Below are positions 26,511 to 35,986 of a DNA stretch of 37,796 nt, in pieces (position 1 is the stretch's first letter; each line of letters starts with the position of its first letter). The DNA is from Alphaproteobacteria bacterium (GTDB lineage: Bacteria; Pseudomonadota; Alphaproteobacteria; Rhizobiales; Aestuariivirgaceae), in contig JAJRRZ010000027.1 of NCBI GenBank assembly GCA_024279045.1, forward strand, positions 1 to 37,796, in the 5' to 3' direction. The translations under genes were made by a program, and so were the position numbers. The notes below the pieces were generated by a model. The model was not told the DNA's origin, did not search any database, and saw only the letters and a program-made list of their open reading frames with translations.

Positions 26511-27347
26511 ATGAGCAGCAACGACATTGCCGAAAAGACGCCGGCACAGACACCTGCTCCGTCCGGCGGGGAGGAGCCGGACGAGGTGGAGGCCTCGCGC
26601 GCGCCGCTCATCGAGCATCTCATCGAGCTGCGCCAGCGGCTCATTCATTCGCTCATCGGCTTTGTCATCGCCTTCATTGTCAGCTTCTATTTCGCCAACC
26701 CGATCTTCAACTTCCTGCTGATCCCCTACAAGTGGGCCATTGGCGATGCGGCGGATCTGCAACTCATCTACACCGCGCCGCAGGAGTTCTTCTTCACGCA
26801 ATTGAAGATCGGCATGTTCGGCGGGCTGTTCCTGGCCTTTCCGTTGATCGCCATGCAGATCTACAAGTTCGTCGCACCCGGCCTCTACAAGCACGAGCGC
26901 GCCGCCTTCCGACCCTATCTGATTGCCACGCCGCTGCTGTTCCTGCTGGGCGCGGCGTTGGTGTTCTTCTTCATCCTGCCGGTGGCGTTGAAGTTCTTTG
27001 CCAGCTTCCAGCAGACCGGCGAGGGCGGCAAGGCGGCCATCGAACTGCTGCCGAAAGTGTCGGAATATCTCTCGCTGGTGATGACACTGATCCTTGCCTT
27101 CGGGGTGGCCTTCCAGTTGCCGGTCATCCTCACCCTGCTGGGCCGCGCGGGCATCGTAACCGCGGAACAACTGCGCAAGGGGCGGCGCTACGCCATCGTC
27201 GCGGTGGTAACCATCGCCGCCATCTTCACGCCGCCCGATCCGTTCTCGCAGATCGGCCTGGCCCTGCCCATGGTGGGCCTTTACGAGGTGGCCATCTGGC
27301 TGGTGGCGCGCGCCGAGAAGAAGCGCGAACAGGAATCACGGGCATGA
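26511..27347 (+). CDS. tatC: Twin-arginine translocase subunit TatC
   Basis: A 278-residue inner-membrane protein with six transmembrane helices. A charged cytoplasmic N-terminus contains [16 protein letters not shown], the conserved region that contacts the RR signal. [15 protein letters not shown], the following helix pair, and [23 protein letters not shown] near the end are family hallmarks. The first ~30 residues are Pro/Glu-rich and longer than in E. coli TatC. The ribosome site is weak, suggesting coupling to tatB. A possible substrate, the L,D-transpeptidase with an SRRDML signal, is encoded at 4083. Confidence 0.97.
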   Translation: MSSNDIAEKTPAQTPAPSGGEEPDEVEASRAPLIEHLIELRQRLIHSLIGFVIAFIVSFYFANPIFNFLLIPYKWAIGDAADLQLIYTAPQEFFFTQLKIGMFGGLFLAFPLIAMQIYKFVAPGLYKHERAAFRPYLIATPLLFLLGAALVFFFILPVALKFFASFQQTGEGGKAAIELLPKVSEYLSLVMTLILAFGVAFQLPVILTLLGRAGIVTAEQLRKGRRYAIVAVVTIAAIFTPPDPFSQIGLALPMVGLYEVAIWLVARAEKKREQESRA

Positions 27348-27358
27348 TGCCGCACGAT

Positions 27359-27375
27359 ATGGCAGGATGTGCCAT
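27359..27375 (+). terminator. Small hairpin between tatC and serS
   Basis: ATGGCA (27359-27364), loop GGATG, TGCCAT (27370-27375), followed by GATCCTTTCC. Only 6 bp with a weak pyrimidine tail, 12 nt after the tatC stop. It might attenuate read-through into serS; a chance dyad is equally possible. Confidence 0.25.
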
Positions 27376-27377
27376 GA

Positions 27378-28697
<1,320 letters not shown>

Positions 28698-28700
<3 letters not shown>

Positions 28701-28726
28701 AGCCACCACACGGGTGGGAAGCTTCA
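28698..28726. terminator. Hairpin spanning both stop codons of convergent serS and DUF2207 genes
   Basis: TGAAGC (28698-28703) pairs with GCTTCA (28721-28726), and CACC inside pairs with GGTG. The left arm starts with the serS TGA. The right arm ends with TCA, the minus-strand TGA of the DUF2207 gene. The genes are only 23 nt apart, so this may serve both transcripts. There is no long T-tract. Confidence 0.5.
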
Positions 28727-30736
28727 CCAGCCACCACCGCCGCCACCACCACCACCGCCGCCTGAGCTTCCACCACCGAAGGAGCCGGAAGACGAATGCG
28801 ACGGCATCGACGCTGCCATGCTAGCCGCCATGTCCTGTGCCAGGGATGAGGACAGGGAATCCGCGCCACTGGAAAAATCACGCATCAGGTCGCCCTCGTA
28901 CCAGCGTGGCTGATAGGTTGCCGCCACCGCGCCACCAGCCGCCGCCGCCGTGGCCAGCCATGCCCTGAAGGCGCGTGTCCACGGCTCTTCCACGTCCAGC
29001 GCCACCGCCCAGGGCAACAGCTTCTCATACAGCGGAATGGACATTTCCGGCATGCCGTCCTCGCCGCGCCTGTTCAGGCGCTGCCTTTCCGCTGTTTCGA
29101 TGAACATGCGAAGGCCCTCGATCTCGTCCATTACACGCCGCCCTTCACGGGTGGGGCGCGGCAACAGGCGCTGAAACACCATCAACAGCAGTGGCGGTGC
29201 AAACAGCAGCGCCGCCAGCGGCCACAGCGCGATGCCGGATTGCAGCAGCGGCGCCAGCAGATGGCGCACGCCCGCGTTGAGGAACGCCAGCAGGATGAAG
29301 CCGACGAACAACAGCGCGAAAACAGTATGCAGCCGTGTCATGATTCCCCGTGCTGAGAAGACCTCCCGCAACAGGTTGTAGATGATGACGACCGGTATCA
29401 GCAGAAAGACTTCCACCAGCAGCAACTCGTGTGCGTAAGGCGCACCCAGCGTTGCCAGCGCCACCAGTCCGACGCCGATCAGCGCCAGAATGCCCAGCCC
29501 GATGAGAAAGTAACGCCTGTTGCGCTGGTACAGGTTGTCTGCGTATTCACGCTCCAGGGCTTCCTGAAATCTGCCCAGGACCATCCGCAGGCGCTTGCCG
29601 GTGGACTTGTCCAGTGTCAGCGGGGCATCAGGGTCGAGCAATTCGCTCAGGATCAGCCGTTCCCCCGGCGGCAGGCTGTTGTCCACGGGTTTCAGGCGGC
29701 GCAGGCTCAGCCTGCCGGCCTCGTCGCGTTTCAGCGAGACAAATCCTTTTGTTGCCAACGACAGCAGTGCGGCGATGAACGGGCGCGATTCTTCGGCGCG
29801 GATTTCGCCGGCTTCACGCATCAGCGCCGCGGCAATGGCGGGAGAAATGCCCTGTGGTGGTTCCCAGCGCGGCACGATGATGCCCGGCGACGGATCGCGC
29901 CCGTAACGCCACCAGGCCCAGCCGAAATAGCCCGCCAGCAATGCCACACCCGCCGCCAGCCAGCCCAGCCCGGCCAGATCCCATGCCTGCCACCAGAATT
30001 GTTTCAGCGCGCCGGGGGGCTTCACCACTCCGCTGGGAAAGGCGATGGCTATGGTGAAGCCTTCACCCGGCATCAGCGGGCGGTTGGTTTCCGCCACGAA
30101 ACGCCCGGCCCGGGCGAGCATGACACGGGCATCGCGCCCTTGTTCGCCCAGCCGCCCCGTATAGACGGCATGGCGCAGGACGGGGGCAGGGGAGGGCAAT
30201 GCCACTTCCACCCGCGCATGGCGGATGGGAAAGATCCAGAAATTGCCCGTAACGTTCCAGTAAAGCTCGTCGTAATCATTGAAGAAGCGCAACTGGCGCG
30301 TGGTGCGGTATGTAATGGCGTAGGTGTATGTCCCTGGCGGCAGAAATGCCTCCTGGCGCCCGATATAGATGCGCGCCACGCCCCTATCGGGGTGCTTGAC
30401 GAACCAGTTTTCCGGCTGGCCGTCGCGCAACACCTTCAGGACCTTCAGACCCACCTGGCCAACCCCGCCGTCGGCGCGGCGGAAACGCAGTGGAAAGTCG
30501 CGGTAGATGCCGCGTCGGATCTGCCGTCCCTCGGCCCGCACACGAATGGTTTCGGTTACCAGCAGCGCACCATCATGCTGCACCCGCACCGTGCTGGAGA
30601 AGTCGAGAATTTCCTCTGCCGCACGCGCCAGATATGAGGTGCCGGCCAGCAACGCGGCAACCAGCACTGCCAGCAGCAGCCAGTGGCGGGAAGCGAGCCT
30701 GGGCAGAGGGTGGTGCGGGTGCCGGGTCCACATCAT
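28724..30736 (-). CDS. DUF2207-family membrane protein
   Basis: A 670-residue protein. A signal or anchor helix (about 18-40) precedes an extracytoplasmic beta-rich DUF2207 domain (about 42-240; note ILDFSSTVRVQHDGALLVTE, RGIYRDFPLRFRR, YWNVTGNFWIFPI). A helix at about 258-285, a cytoplasmic region with REAGEIRAEESRPFIAALLSL, three or four further transmembrane segments (about 405-520) and a Gly/Ser-rich tail ending in a run of glycines and Trp follow. The tail is typical of these proteins. The function is not established. It begins 9 nt after the lemA stop, and the two families are often paired. GAGGGGG precedes the start. Confidence 0.88.
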   Translation of the reverse strand: MMWTRHPHHPLPRLASRHWLLLAVLVAALLAGTSYLARAAEEILDFSSTVRVQHDGALLVTETIRVRAEGRQIRRGIYRDFPLRFRRADGGVGQVGLKVLKVLRDGQPENWFVKHPDRGVARIYIGRQEAFLPPGTYTYAITYRTTRQLRFFNDYDELYWNVTGNFWIFPIRHARVEVALPSPAPVLRHAVYTGRLGEQGRDARVMLARAGRFVAETNRPLMPGEGFTIAIAFPSGVVKPPGALKQFWWQAWDLAGLGWLAAGVALLAGYFGWAWWRYGRDPSPGIIVPRWEPPQGISPAIAAALMREAGEIRAEESRPFIAALLSLATKGFVSLKRDEAGRLSLRRLKPVDNSLPPGERLILSELLDPDAPLTLDKSTGKRLRMVLGRFQEALEREYADNLYQRNRRYFLIGLGILALIGVGLVALATLGAPYAHELLLVEVFLLIPVVIIYNLLREVFSARGIMTRLHTVFALLFVGFILLAFLNAGVRHLLAPLLQSGIALWPLAALLFAPPLLLMVFQRLLPRPTREGRRVMDEIEGLRMFIETAERQRLNRRGEDGMPEMSIPLYEKLLPWAVALDVEEPWTRAFRAWLATAAAAGGAVAATYQPRWYEGDLMRDFSSGADSLSSSLAQDMAASMAASMPSHSSSGSFGGGSSGGGGGGGGGGGW

Positions 30737-30745
30737 CTTGCCCCC

Positions 30746-31318
30746 TCATGATGATGGGGAAAGATCAACCTTCGGCACCTGCCGGGCAGAAGCGTCATCC
30801 AGCTCGAAGTATTCCGCCTTGGTGAAGTGAAAGGCATTGGCGATGATATTGGAGGGGAAGGATTCCACCAGCACGTTATTGTCGCGCACCGCGCCGTTGT
30901 AATAGCGCCGCGCCATCTGGATATCGTGCTCGATCTGCTGCAGTTGCCGTTGCAGATCCAGCACATTCTGGTCCGCCTTCAGGTCGGGATAGTTTTCCAC
31001 CGCCACGATGATTTTGCCCAGCAGCGAGCCGATCTCCTGCTCCACGGCGGAGCGCTCGGCGGGTGATGCATCACTCATGCCACTGGCCTTGGCACGCAAC
31101 TCTGTTACCTTTTCAAGGAGATCCTTCTCGTGCTTCATGTAACCCTTTACCGCAGCAACGAGGTTCGGGATGAGATTGGCGCGTTTTTTCAGTTGCACAT
31201 CGATGCCGGAATAGCCCTCCTGAACCATCTGGCGCGCGCGCACCAGACTGTTATAGATGATGATGCCATAGCCGACGATGGCGGCGGTGATCAGCAGCAG
31301 GGTCAAGGACGTGGACAT
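30746..31318 (-). CDS. lemA: LemA family protein
   Basis: A 190-residue protein. The N-terminal membrane helix (TSLTLLLITAAIVGYGIIIYN) is followed by the LemA helical bundle with YSGIDVQLKKRANLIPNLVA, VTELRAKASG, AVENYPDLKADQNVLDLQ and ARRYYNGAVRDNNVLVESFPS. LemA proteins are membrane-anchored with the N-terminus outside. Their biochemical role is unclear, and they commonly sit beside DUF2207/TPM proteins, as here. A purine-rich GGGAAGGGGGGAAGAAG precedes the ATG. It is divergent from radA across 108 nt. Confidence 0.94.
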   Translation of the reverse strand: MSTSLTLLLITAAIVGYGIIIYNSLVRARQMVQEGYSGIDVQLKKRANLIPNLVAAVKGYMKHEKDLLEKVTELRAKASGMSDASPAERSAVEQEIGSLLGKIIVAVENYPDLKADQNVLDLQRQLQQIEHDIQMARRYYNGAVRDNNVLVESFPSNIIANAFHFTKAEYFELDDASARQVPKVDLSPSS

Positions 31319-31345
31319 CTTCTTCCCCCCTTCCCTCGTTGAACA

Positions 31346-31389
31346 GGCTCCTCGCACATTGCATGCATCATGATACCATGCACGGAGCC
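31346..31389. promoter_or_regulatory. Nested dyads in the lemA-radA divergent region
   Basis: GGCTCC (31346-31351) pairs with GGAGCC (31384-31389), enclosing GCATG (31361-31365) with CATGC (31377-31381). Central placement between two divergent starts suggests a shared operator or promoter region. No regulator can be named. Confidence 0.3.
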
Positions 31390-31426
31390 ACCGCAACCTG
31401 CCACAGATGAAGGAGCATTGCCAGCC

Positions 31427-32815
31427 ATGGCCAAGGCGAGGAGCACATACGTCTGCCAGTCTTGCGGGGCCGTGGCGCCGCGTTGGGCCGGGCGCTGCGA
31501 TGCCTGTGGACAATGGAACACCATTGTCGAGGAAGCGCCTGAGCAGCCGCTGGCCGCTTCCGGCGGCGCGCGCCTGCCGAAGGGTCGGGGGCGCGAGCTG
31601 CACCCCCTGGCCGGCGAGGCCACGCCGCCGCCCCGCATCACCTGCGGCATTGCCGAGCTGGACAGGGTAACCGGTGGCGGCTTCGTGCCCGGCTCGGCGC
31701 TGCTCATCGGCGGCGATCCGGGCATTGGCAAGTCCACGCTGATGTTGCAGGCGCTGGCGGCGCTGGCCGGGCAGGGCAGGCGGGTGGTCTATGTCTCCGG
31801 CGAGGAGGGACTGGATCAAATCCGCCTGCGGGCGCAGCGCCTGGGCGTGCTCGACGCGCCGGTGCTGCTGGCCGCCGATACCAATGTCGCCGACATCGTC
31901 GCCACGCTGGAGCGCGAAAGGCCGGACGTGGTGGTCATCGATTCGTTGCAGACGCTGTGGACGCCGGTGGTGGAATCGGCCCCCGGCACGGTCAGCCAGT
32001 TGCGCGCCGGGGCGGAGGCGCTGGTGCGGCTGGCCAAGAAGAGCGGCGCGGTGGTGTTGCTCATCGGCCACGTTACCAAGGAAGGGCAGATCGCCGGGCC
32101 GCGGGTGGTGGAGCACATGGTGGACGCGGTACTCTATTTCGAGGGCGACCGCGGGCACCAGTATCGCATTCTGCGGGCGGCAAAAAACCGCTTCGGCGCC
32201 ACCGACGAGATCGGCGTGTTCGAGATGCGCGGGCGAGGGCTGGTGGAGGTGGAGAACCCGTCGTTGCTGTTCATGGGCGATTCGCAGGCCAGCGTGGCGG
32301 GCGCGGCGGTGTTCGCCGGCATGGAGGGGCGCCGTCCGTTGCTGGTGGAGCTGCAGGCGCTGGCCGTGCCCACCACCTTCGCCACGCCACGGCGCGCCGT
32401 GGTCGGCTGGGATTCCGCCCGCCTGGCGATGATCCTGGCGGTGCTGGAGGCGCGCGCCGGGGTGCGGCTGGGCCAGCACGATGTCTATCTCAATGTCGGT
32501 GGTGGCATGCGCGTGCGCGAGCCCGCCGCCGATCTGGCCGCCGCCGCGGCGCTGATTTCCTCGCTTTCCGGCCAGCCGTTGCCCGCCGGCACGGTGCTGT
32601 TCGGCGAGGTGGCTCTGTCGGGCCGCGTGCGCGCCGCGCCACAGGCCGAGCAGCGCCTGCGCGAGGCAGCCAAACTGGGCTTTTCGCTGGCGCTGGTGGC
32701 GGAAGAAACGCAGGTGCCGAAGGGGCTGGCCATGAAGGTGCGCCCACTGGCCGATGTGGCGGCGCTGGCGGCATTGCTGTTACAAGGTGGTGGAGGAGGC
32801 GCCGCCGCACCTTGA
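31427..32815 (+). CDS. radA: DNA repair protein RadA (Sms)
   Basis: A 462-residue recombination helicase/ATPase of the RecA superfamily. A zinc finger (C10, C13, C24, C27 in CQSCG and CDACG) precedes the RecA-like core with Walker A GGDPGIGKST (95-104), the RadA-specific KNRFG motif (253-257) and a C-terminal Lon-protease-like domain (from about 290; DVYLNVGGGMRVREPAAD). It promotes branch migration of recombination intermediates. GAAGGAG lies 11 nt upstream. radA-cvpA-purF is a recurrent alphaproteobacterial order. A decayed, inverted copy of bases 32614-32722 of this gene lies at 35304-35413. Confidence 0.97.
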   Translation: MAKARSTYVCQSCGAVAPRWAGRCDACGQWNTIVEEAPEQPLAASGGARLPKGRGRELHPLAGEATPPPRITCGIAELDRVTGGGFVPGSALLIGGDPGIGKSTLMLQALAALAGQGRRVVYVSGEEGLDQIRLRAQRLGVLDAPVLLAADTNVADIVATLERERPDVVVIDSLQTLWTPVVESAPGTVSQLRAGAEALVRLAKKSGAVVLLIGHVTKEGQIAGPRVVEHMVDAVLYFEGDRGHQYRILRAAKNRFGATDEIGVFEMRGRGLVEVENPSLLFMGDSQASVAGAAVFAGMEGRRPLLVELQALAVPTTFATPRRAVVGWDSARLAMILAVLEARAGVRLGQHDVYLNVGGGMRVREPAADLAAAAALISSLSGQPLPAGTVLFGEVALSGRVRAAPQAEQRLREAAKLGFSLALVAEETQVPKGLAMKVRPLADVAALAALLLQGGGGGAAAP

Positions 32816-32920
32816 CGCGGGCGGGGTGGCTGTGGTGTTTGAGGCGCAAGTCAAACCGCCCGCATCTCGACTGGCATAACAGGCAAGAAGAGCGTCGGGC
32901 GCACGGGGGACGAGGCCAAG

Positions 32921-33526
32921 ATGCAACTGCTCGACATCATACTCGTCGTGCTGATGCTGGTTTCCGGCCTGCTGGCGCTGATGCGCGGCTTCACCCGCGA
33001 GATCCTCTCCCTGTTCGCCTGGGTGGTGGCGGGTGCGGCGGCGTGGTGGGCGGTGCAGTTGCCGCCCCTGGTGGAGTTCGCGCAAGGCTTCATTGCCAAC
33101 CAGAAACTGGCCGTGGTGGTTACTGGCGCGGCGGCCTTCCTGCTGGTGTTGCTGGTGATGTCGGTGATATCGGTGAAAATCGGCGACTGGGTGCTGGATT
33201 CAGCCGTCGGCCCGTTCGATCGCACATTGGGTGGCTTCTATGGCGTGTTGCGCGGACTGGTGCTGGTTACCATTGCCTACCTGTTCTATATCTGGATGGT
33301 GCCGGAGAACCGGCGCGCCGAATGGATCGAGAAAGCCAGTCTGAAGCCGCTGATCACCGGCACGGCGGAAGTGCTCATCGGCTTCATGCCAGCCGATATT
33401 GGTGAGGTTCTCACCCAGAAGCTGGCGGCTGGCAGTGGTCAGAACCAGGAGGGCAGGGCGGCAGACATCGGCGCTGATGACAAGCAGAGGCTGGAAAACC
33501 TTGCCGGTGGACATGGCGAGCAGTAA
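32921..33526 (+). CDS. cvpA: CvpA family membrane protein
   Basis: A 201-residue inner-membrane protein with four hydrophobic segments (about 5-25, 28-45, 64-84, 105-125). It begins with LLDIILVVLMLVSGLLALMR and the family pattern GFTREILSLFAWVVAG. The conserved VGPFDRTLGGFYGVLRGLVLV is followed by a polar C-terminal tail. CvpA is named for its role in colicin V production in E. coli; its general role is envelope-related. GAGG lies 5 nt before the ATG. It stands between radA and purF as in many relatives. Confidence 0.95.
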   Translation: MQLLDIILVVLMLVSGLLALMRGFTREILSLFAWVVAGAAAWWAVQLPPLVEFAQGFIANQKLAVVVTGAAAFLLVLLVMSVISVKIGDWVLDSAVGPFDRTLGGFYGVLRGLVLVTIAYLFYIWMVPENRRAEWIEKASLKPLITGTAEVLIGFMPADIGEVLTQKLAAGSGQNQEGRAADIGADDKQRLENLAGGHGEQ

Positions 33527-33622
33527 GGCATTGGCGGCGCCAAGGGTGGCAAGGGCTGCTGTGGCAATGGCGCAGATGGCCGACATGCGCGGCACAGGCG
33601 GAATGATGCGGGCGGAATGACC

Positions 33623-35089
33623 ATGTGGCACGATTTCGATCTCGATGGCGATCTGCTGCGCGAGGAGTGTGGCATTTTCGGCATTCACGGGCATGCCGAT
33701 GCCGCCGCGCTCGCCGCGCTGGGTCTGCACGCGCTGCAACACCGTGGCCAGGAGGCGGCGGGCATCTGCACCTATGATGGCCAGCAGTTCAACCTGGAGC
33801 GCCGCCTTGGCCTAGTTGGCGATCATTTCACCAAGGAGACCACCATCCGCCGTCTCGCAGGCGAGGTGGCCATTGGCCATGTGCGCTATTCCACCACCGG
33901 CACCACCATCCCGCGCAACATCCAGCCATTCTTTGCAGAGCTGGCCACCGGCGGTTTCGCCATCGCACACAACGGCAACCTGACCAATGGCCTGCTGCTG
34001 CGCCGCGAGCTGATCGATTCCGGGGCGATCTTTCAGAGCACCTCGGACACGGAAGTGTTCCTGCACCTGGTGGCGCGCTCGCCGCACCGCCGCCTGATCG
34101 AGCGCTTCATCGACGCGCTCAGGCAGGTGCAGGGCGGTTATGCGCTGGTGGCGATGACGGAAAAGAAGCTCATCGGCGCGCGCGACCCGCTGGGCATCCG
34201 CCCGCTGGTGCTGGGCCGGCTGGGCGAGAACTGGATCCTCGCTTCGGAGACGGTGGCGCTGGACATCATCGGCGCGGAATTCGTGCGAGAGGTGAAGAAC
34301 GGTGAGGTGGTGATGATTACCGGCACCGGCGAGGAGGGCATCGCCAGCTATTTCCCGTTCCCCGAACAGCGCGAGCGCCCTTGCATCTTCGAATACATCT
34401 ACTTCGCCCGCCCCGATTCCATCGTTGGCGGACGCTCGGTCTATCAGGTGCGCAAGCAGATGGGGCGCATTCTGGCCGAAGAGTCGCCAGCGTCTGCCGA
34501 CATCGTCGTGCCGGTGCCCGATTCCGGCGTACCAGCGGCGCTGGGCTATGCGGAAGCCTCCGGCTTGCCGTTCGAGCTGGGCATCATCCGCAACCACTAT
34601 GTGGGTCGCACCTTCATCGAGCCAACGCAAAAGATTCGCGCGCTGGGCGTGAAGCTGAAACATAACGCCAACCGCGCGATACTGGAAGGCAAGCGGGTTG
34701 TGCTGATAGACGATTCCATCGTGCGCGGCACGACATCGAAGAAGATCGTGCAGATGGTTCGCGAGGCTGGCGCGGCGGAGGTGCACATGCGCATTGCCTC
34801 GCCGCCCATCACGCACCCGGATTTCTACGGCATTGACACGCCCAGCCGCGAGCAACTGCTGGCGGCAACGCACTCGCTGGAGGAAATGCGCGCCTTCATG
34901 GAAGCCGATTCCCTGGCCTTTATCTCCGTCGATGGACTGTATCGCGCGCTGGGCCATGAAGGACGCGATGCACAACATCCGCAATATACCGATCATTGCT
35001 TCACGGGCGATTATCCGACGCCACTGGCCGATCAGCGGGACAGTGAGCGGGACCCGAAACAATTGCCGCTGCTGGCCGATACTGCCTGA
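33623..35089 (+). CDS. purF: Amidophosphoribosyltransferase PurF
   Basis: It catalyses the first step of purine synthesis, PRPP plus glutamine to phosphoribosylamine. The 488-residue product has a glutaminase domain beginning after a short propeptide at C16 (EECGIFGIHGHAD), which would be the N-terminal nucleophile after processing. The phosphoribosyltransferase domain has the PRPP loop VVLIDDSIVRGTTSKKIV. It resembles the B. subtilis class, but the Fe-S cysteines seem mostly absent: HPDFYGIDT has Asp where Cys is expected, and the region before CFTGDYPT lacks the CxxC. GGGCGGA suits the ATG at 33623; an ATG at 33617 is possible. Confidence 0.96.
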   Translation: MWHDFDLDGDLLREECGIFGIHGHADAAALAALGLHALQHRGQEAAGICTYDGQQFNLERRLGLVGDHFTKETTIRRLAGEVAIGHVRYSTTGTTIPRNIQPFFAELATGGFAIAHNGNLTNGLLLRRELIDSGAIFQSTSDTEVFLHLVARSPHRRLIERFIDALRQVQGGYALVAMTEKKLIGARDPLGIRPLVLGRLGENWILASETVALDIIGAEFVREVKNGEVVMITGTGEEGIASYFPFPEQRERPCIFEYIYFARPDSIVGGRSVYQVRKQMGRILAEESPASADIVVPVPDSGVPAALGYAEASGLPFELGIIRNHYVGRTFIEPTQKIRALGVKLKHNANRAILEGKRVVLIDDSIVRGTTSKKIVQMVREAGAAEVHMRIASPPITHPDFYGIDTPSREQLLAATHSLEEMRAFMEADSLAFISVDGLYRALGHEGRDAQHPQYTDHCFTGDYPTPLADQRDSERDPKQLPLLADTA

Positions 35090-35200
35090 ACGGTCTGTCT
35101 GGAACGCGGCAATGTGCAAGACGTATGTTCCGCCCGTGCCGTGGCAGACACAACTCCTGCATTTGTGGCAGACATCGGGACAGACACGAACCTCGTATTC

Positions 35201-35243
35201 ATGGAAAATTTCTGCCTGCGTTTGGTGGGCAGAAAGTTTCCAT
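35201..35243. repeat. Strong 16-bp hairpin after purF
   Basis: ATGGAAAATTTCTGCC (35201-35216) pairs with GGCAGAAAGTTTCCAT (35228-35243) with one mismatch and an 11-nt loop. It runs directly into the palindrome CATAATA-CA-TATTATG (35241-35256). It lies 111 nt after the purF stop and has no T-tract. It could be a transcript 3' end or the remains of an inserted element. Confidence 0.6.
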
Positions 35244-35303
35244 AATACATATTATGCGAATTGCTGATGTGGCGCACTGCCGCTTTCGGATTGCCCCCTT
35301 TGC

Positions 35304-35413
35304 CTTCGGCACTTGCGTTTCTTCCGCTACGACCGCCAGCGAAAAAAACCAGCCTGGCCCGCCTCACGCAGGGGCTGTTCAGTCTGTGGCGCAGCGCGGA
35401 TGTGGCCCGACAA
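35304..35413 (-). pseudogene. Decayed partial copy of the radA 3' region, inverted
   Basis: Read on the minus strand, this stretch aligns with radA bases 32614-32722 over about 110 nt, at roughly 80% identity by hand, with a 2-nt insertion in a T-run. The shared core includes exact stretches such as GCGCCACAG and GGAAGAAACGCA. In one frame it still reads FSLAVVAEETQVPK, against FSLALVAEETQVPK in RadA. In-frame stops and the frameshift show it is not functional. Probably an old duplication or a relic of a second radA-like gene. Confidence 0.75.
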
Positions 35414-35527
35414 TGCCCTTGCATGGCGCATGCTTGATGCACCATGCTTGTTGCGCCGTCAGGAACGTTTCTGCGATGAAGCTTTCGCAGATGTCCACAT
35501 GTTCAATGAAATGCGCAGGAGTTGCTG

Positions 35528-35644
35528 ATGGATTGCGGAGAATTCCTTGCCGAGATGGCCCTGCTGATTGTCAAGCTGCTGGCGATCTGTGTGGTGCTGG
35601 CATTGGCCATCACCGGGTTGGTTCTCTACATGGGCTGGCTGTAA
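35528..35644 (+). CDS. Candidate 38-residue single-span membrane protein
   Basis: The frame reads MDCGEFLAEMALLIVKLLAI and continues with about 18 mostly hydrophobic residues ending YMGWL. This makes one long transmembrane helix with an acidic N-terminal end. AGGAG at 35517-35521 lies 6 nt before the ATG, an ideal ribosome site. I recognise no family. It lies alone in a gene-poor gap, 343 nt before the polysaccharide export lipoprotein gene. Real small membrane proteins look like this, but only expression or conservation would prove it. Confidence 0.45.
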   Translation: MDCGEFLAEMALLIVKLLAICVVLALAITGLVLYMGWL

Positions 35645-35690
35645 GGGATGATGGCAGCGAGATGCGCCAACGCAGCAATATGTGCCAAGG

Positions 35691-35804
35691 TCACCAGGTT
35701 TGATGCGTGTGGTTGGTGTGCTTGGGCATGTGGCTGATCCCCATGCTGTCATGAGGCCAGTCGAAATCCACGCCAATATCCCCGTTCAACCGCAACAATT
35801 GCAT
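35691..35804 (-). CDS. Doubtful 37-residue ORF on the minus strand
   Basis: The frame begins MQLLRLNGDIGVDFDWP and ends in a His-rich tail (HMPKHTNHTHQTW). AGGAG lies 5 nt before the ATG on the minus strand. It is convergent with the small ORF at 35528-35644 across 46 nt. No family is recognised. The good ribosome site is the only support; chance is likely enough that it should be treated as a candidate only. Confidence 0.25.
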   Translation of the reverse strand: MQLLRLNGDIGVDFDWPHDSMGISHMPKHTNHTHQTW

Positions 35805-35986
35805 TTCTGCTCCTGATGCCTGCCAGGCCTGGCTCTGGGGAAGGCCTCCCCGTGCCAAACTGGCACATCCCGGCAAGCGCCACGCAAGGCCTGCGCAGCA
35901 GCCCGTTAACCATGATCGCCTAGACTTTCCGCACACGGCCAATGCGGCGCTTTCGTGCCTTTCGAGGCCATAACGGGAAGTCTGTC

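Larger units (their letters stand above)
35090..35527. other. 438-nt gene-poor stretch after purF
   Basis: No convincing coding region. Contents in order: two direct copies of GTGGCAGACA (35141-35150, 35165-35174), a strong hairpin (35201-35243), a perfect palindrome (35241-35256), an inverted radA fragment (35304-35413), and a ribosome-site-like AGGAG at 35517-35521 serving the small ORF at 35528. The concentration of palindromes and a duplicated gene piece suggests a site of past rearrangement. Confidence 0.6.

Noticed and set aside
31957-33405. 482-codon plus-strand Gly/Arg/Ala-rich frame over radA and cvpA
   Set aside because: Out-of-frame reading across two solid genes; low-complexity translation only.
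35853-35872. TGGCAC near a possible sigma-54 promoter before the export lipoprotein
   Set aside because: The -12 part does not fit: TTGC is missing at the required spacing, so a sigma-54 site is not supported.
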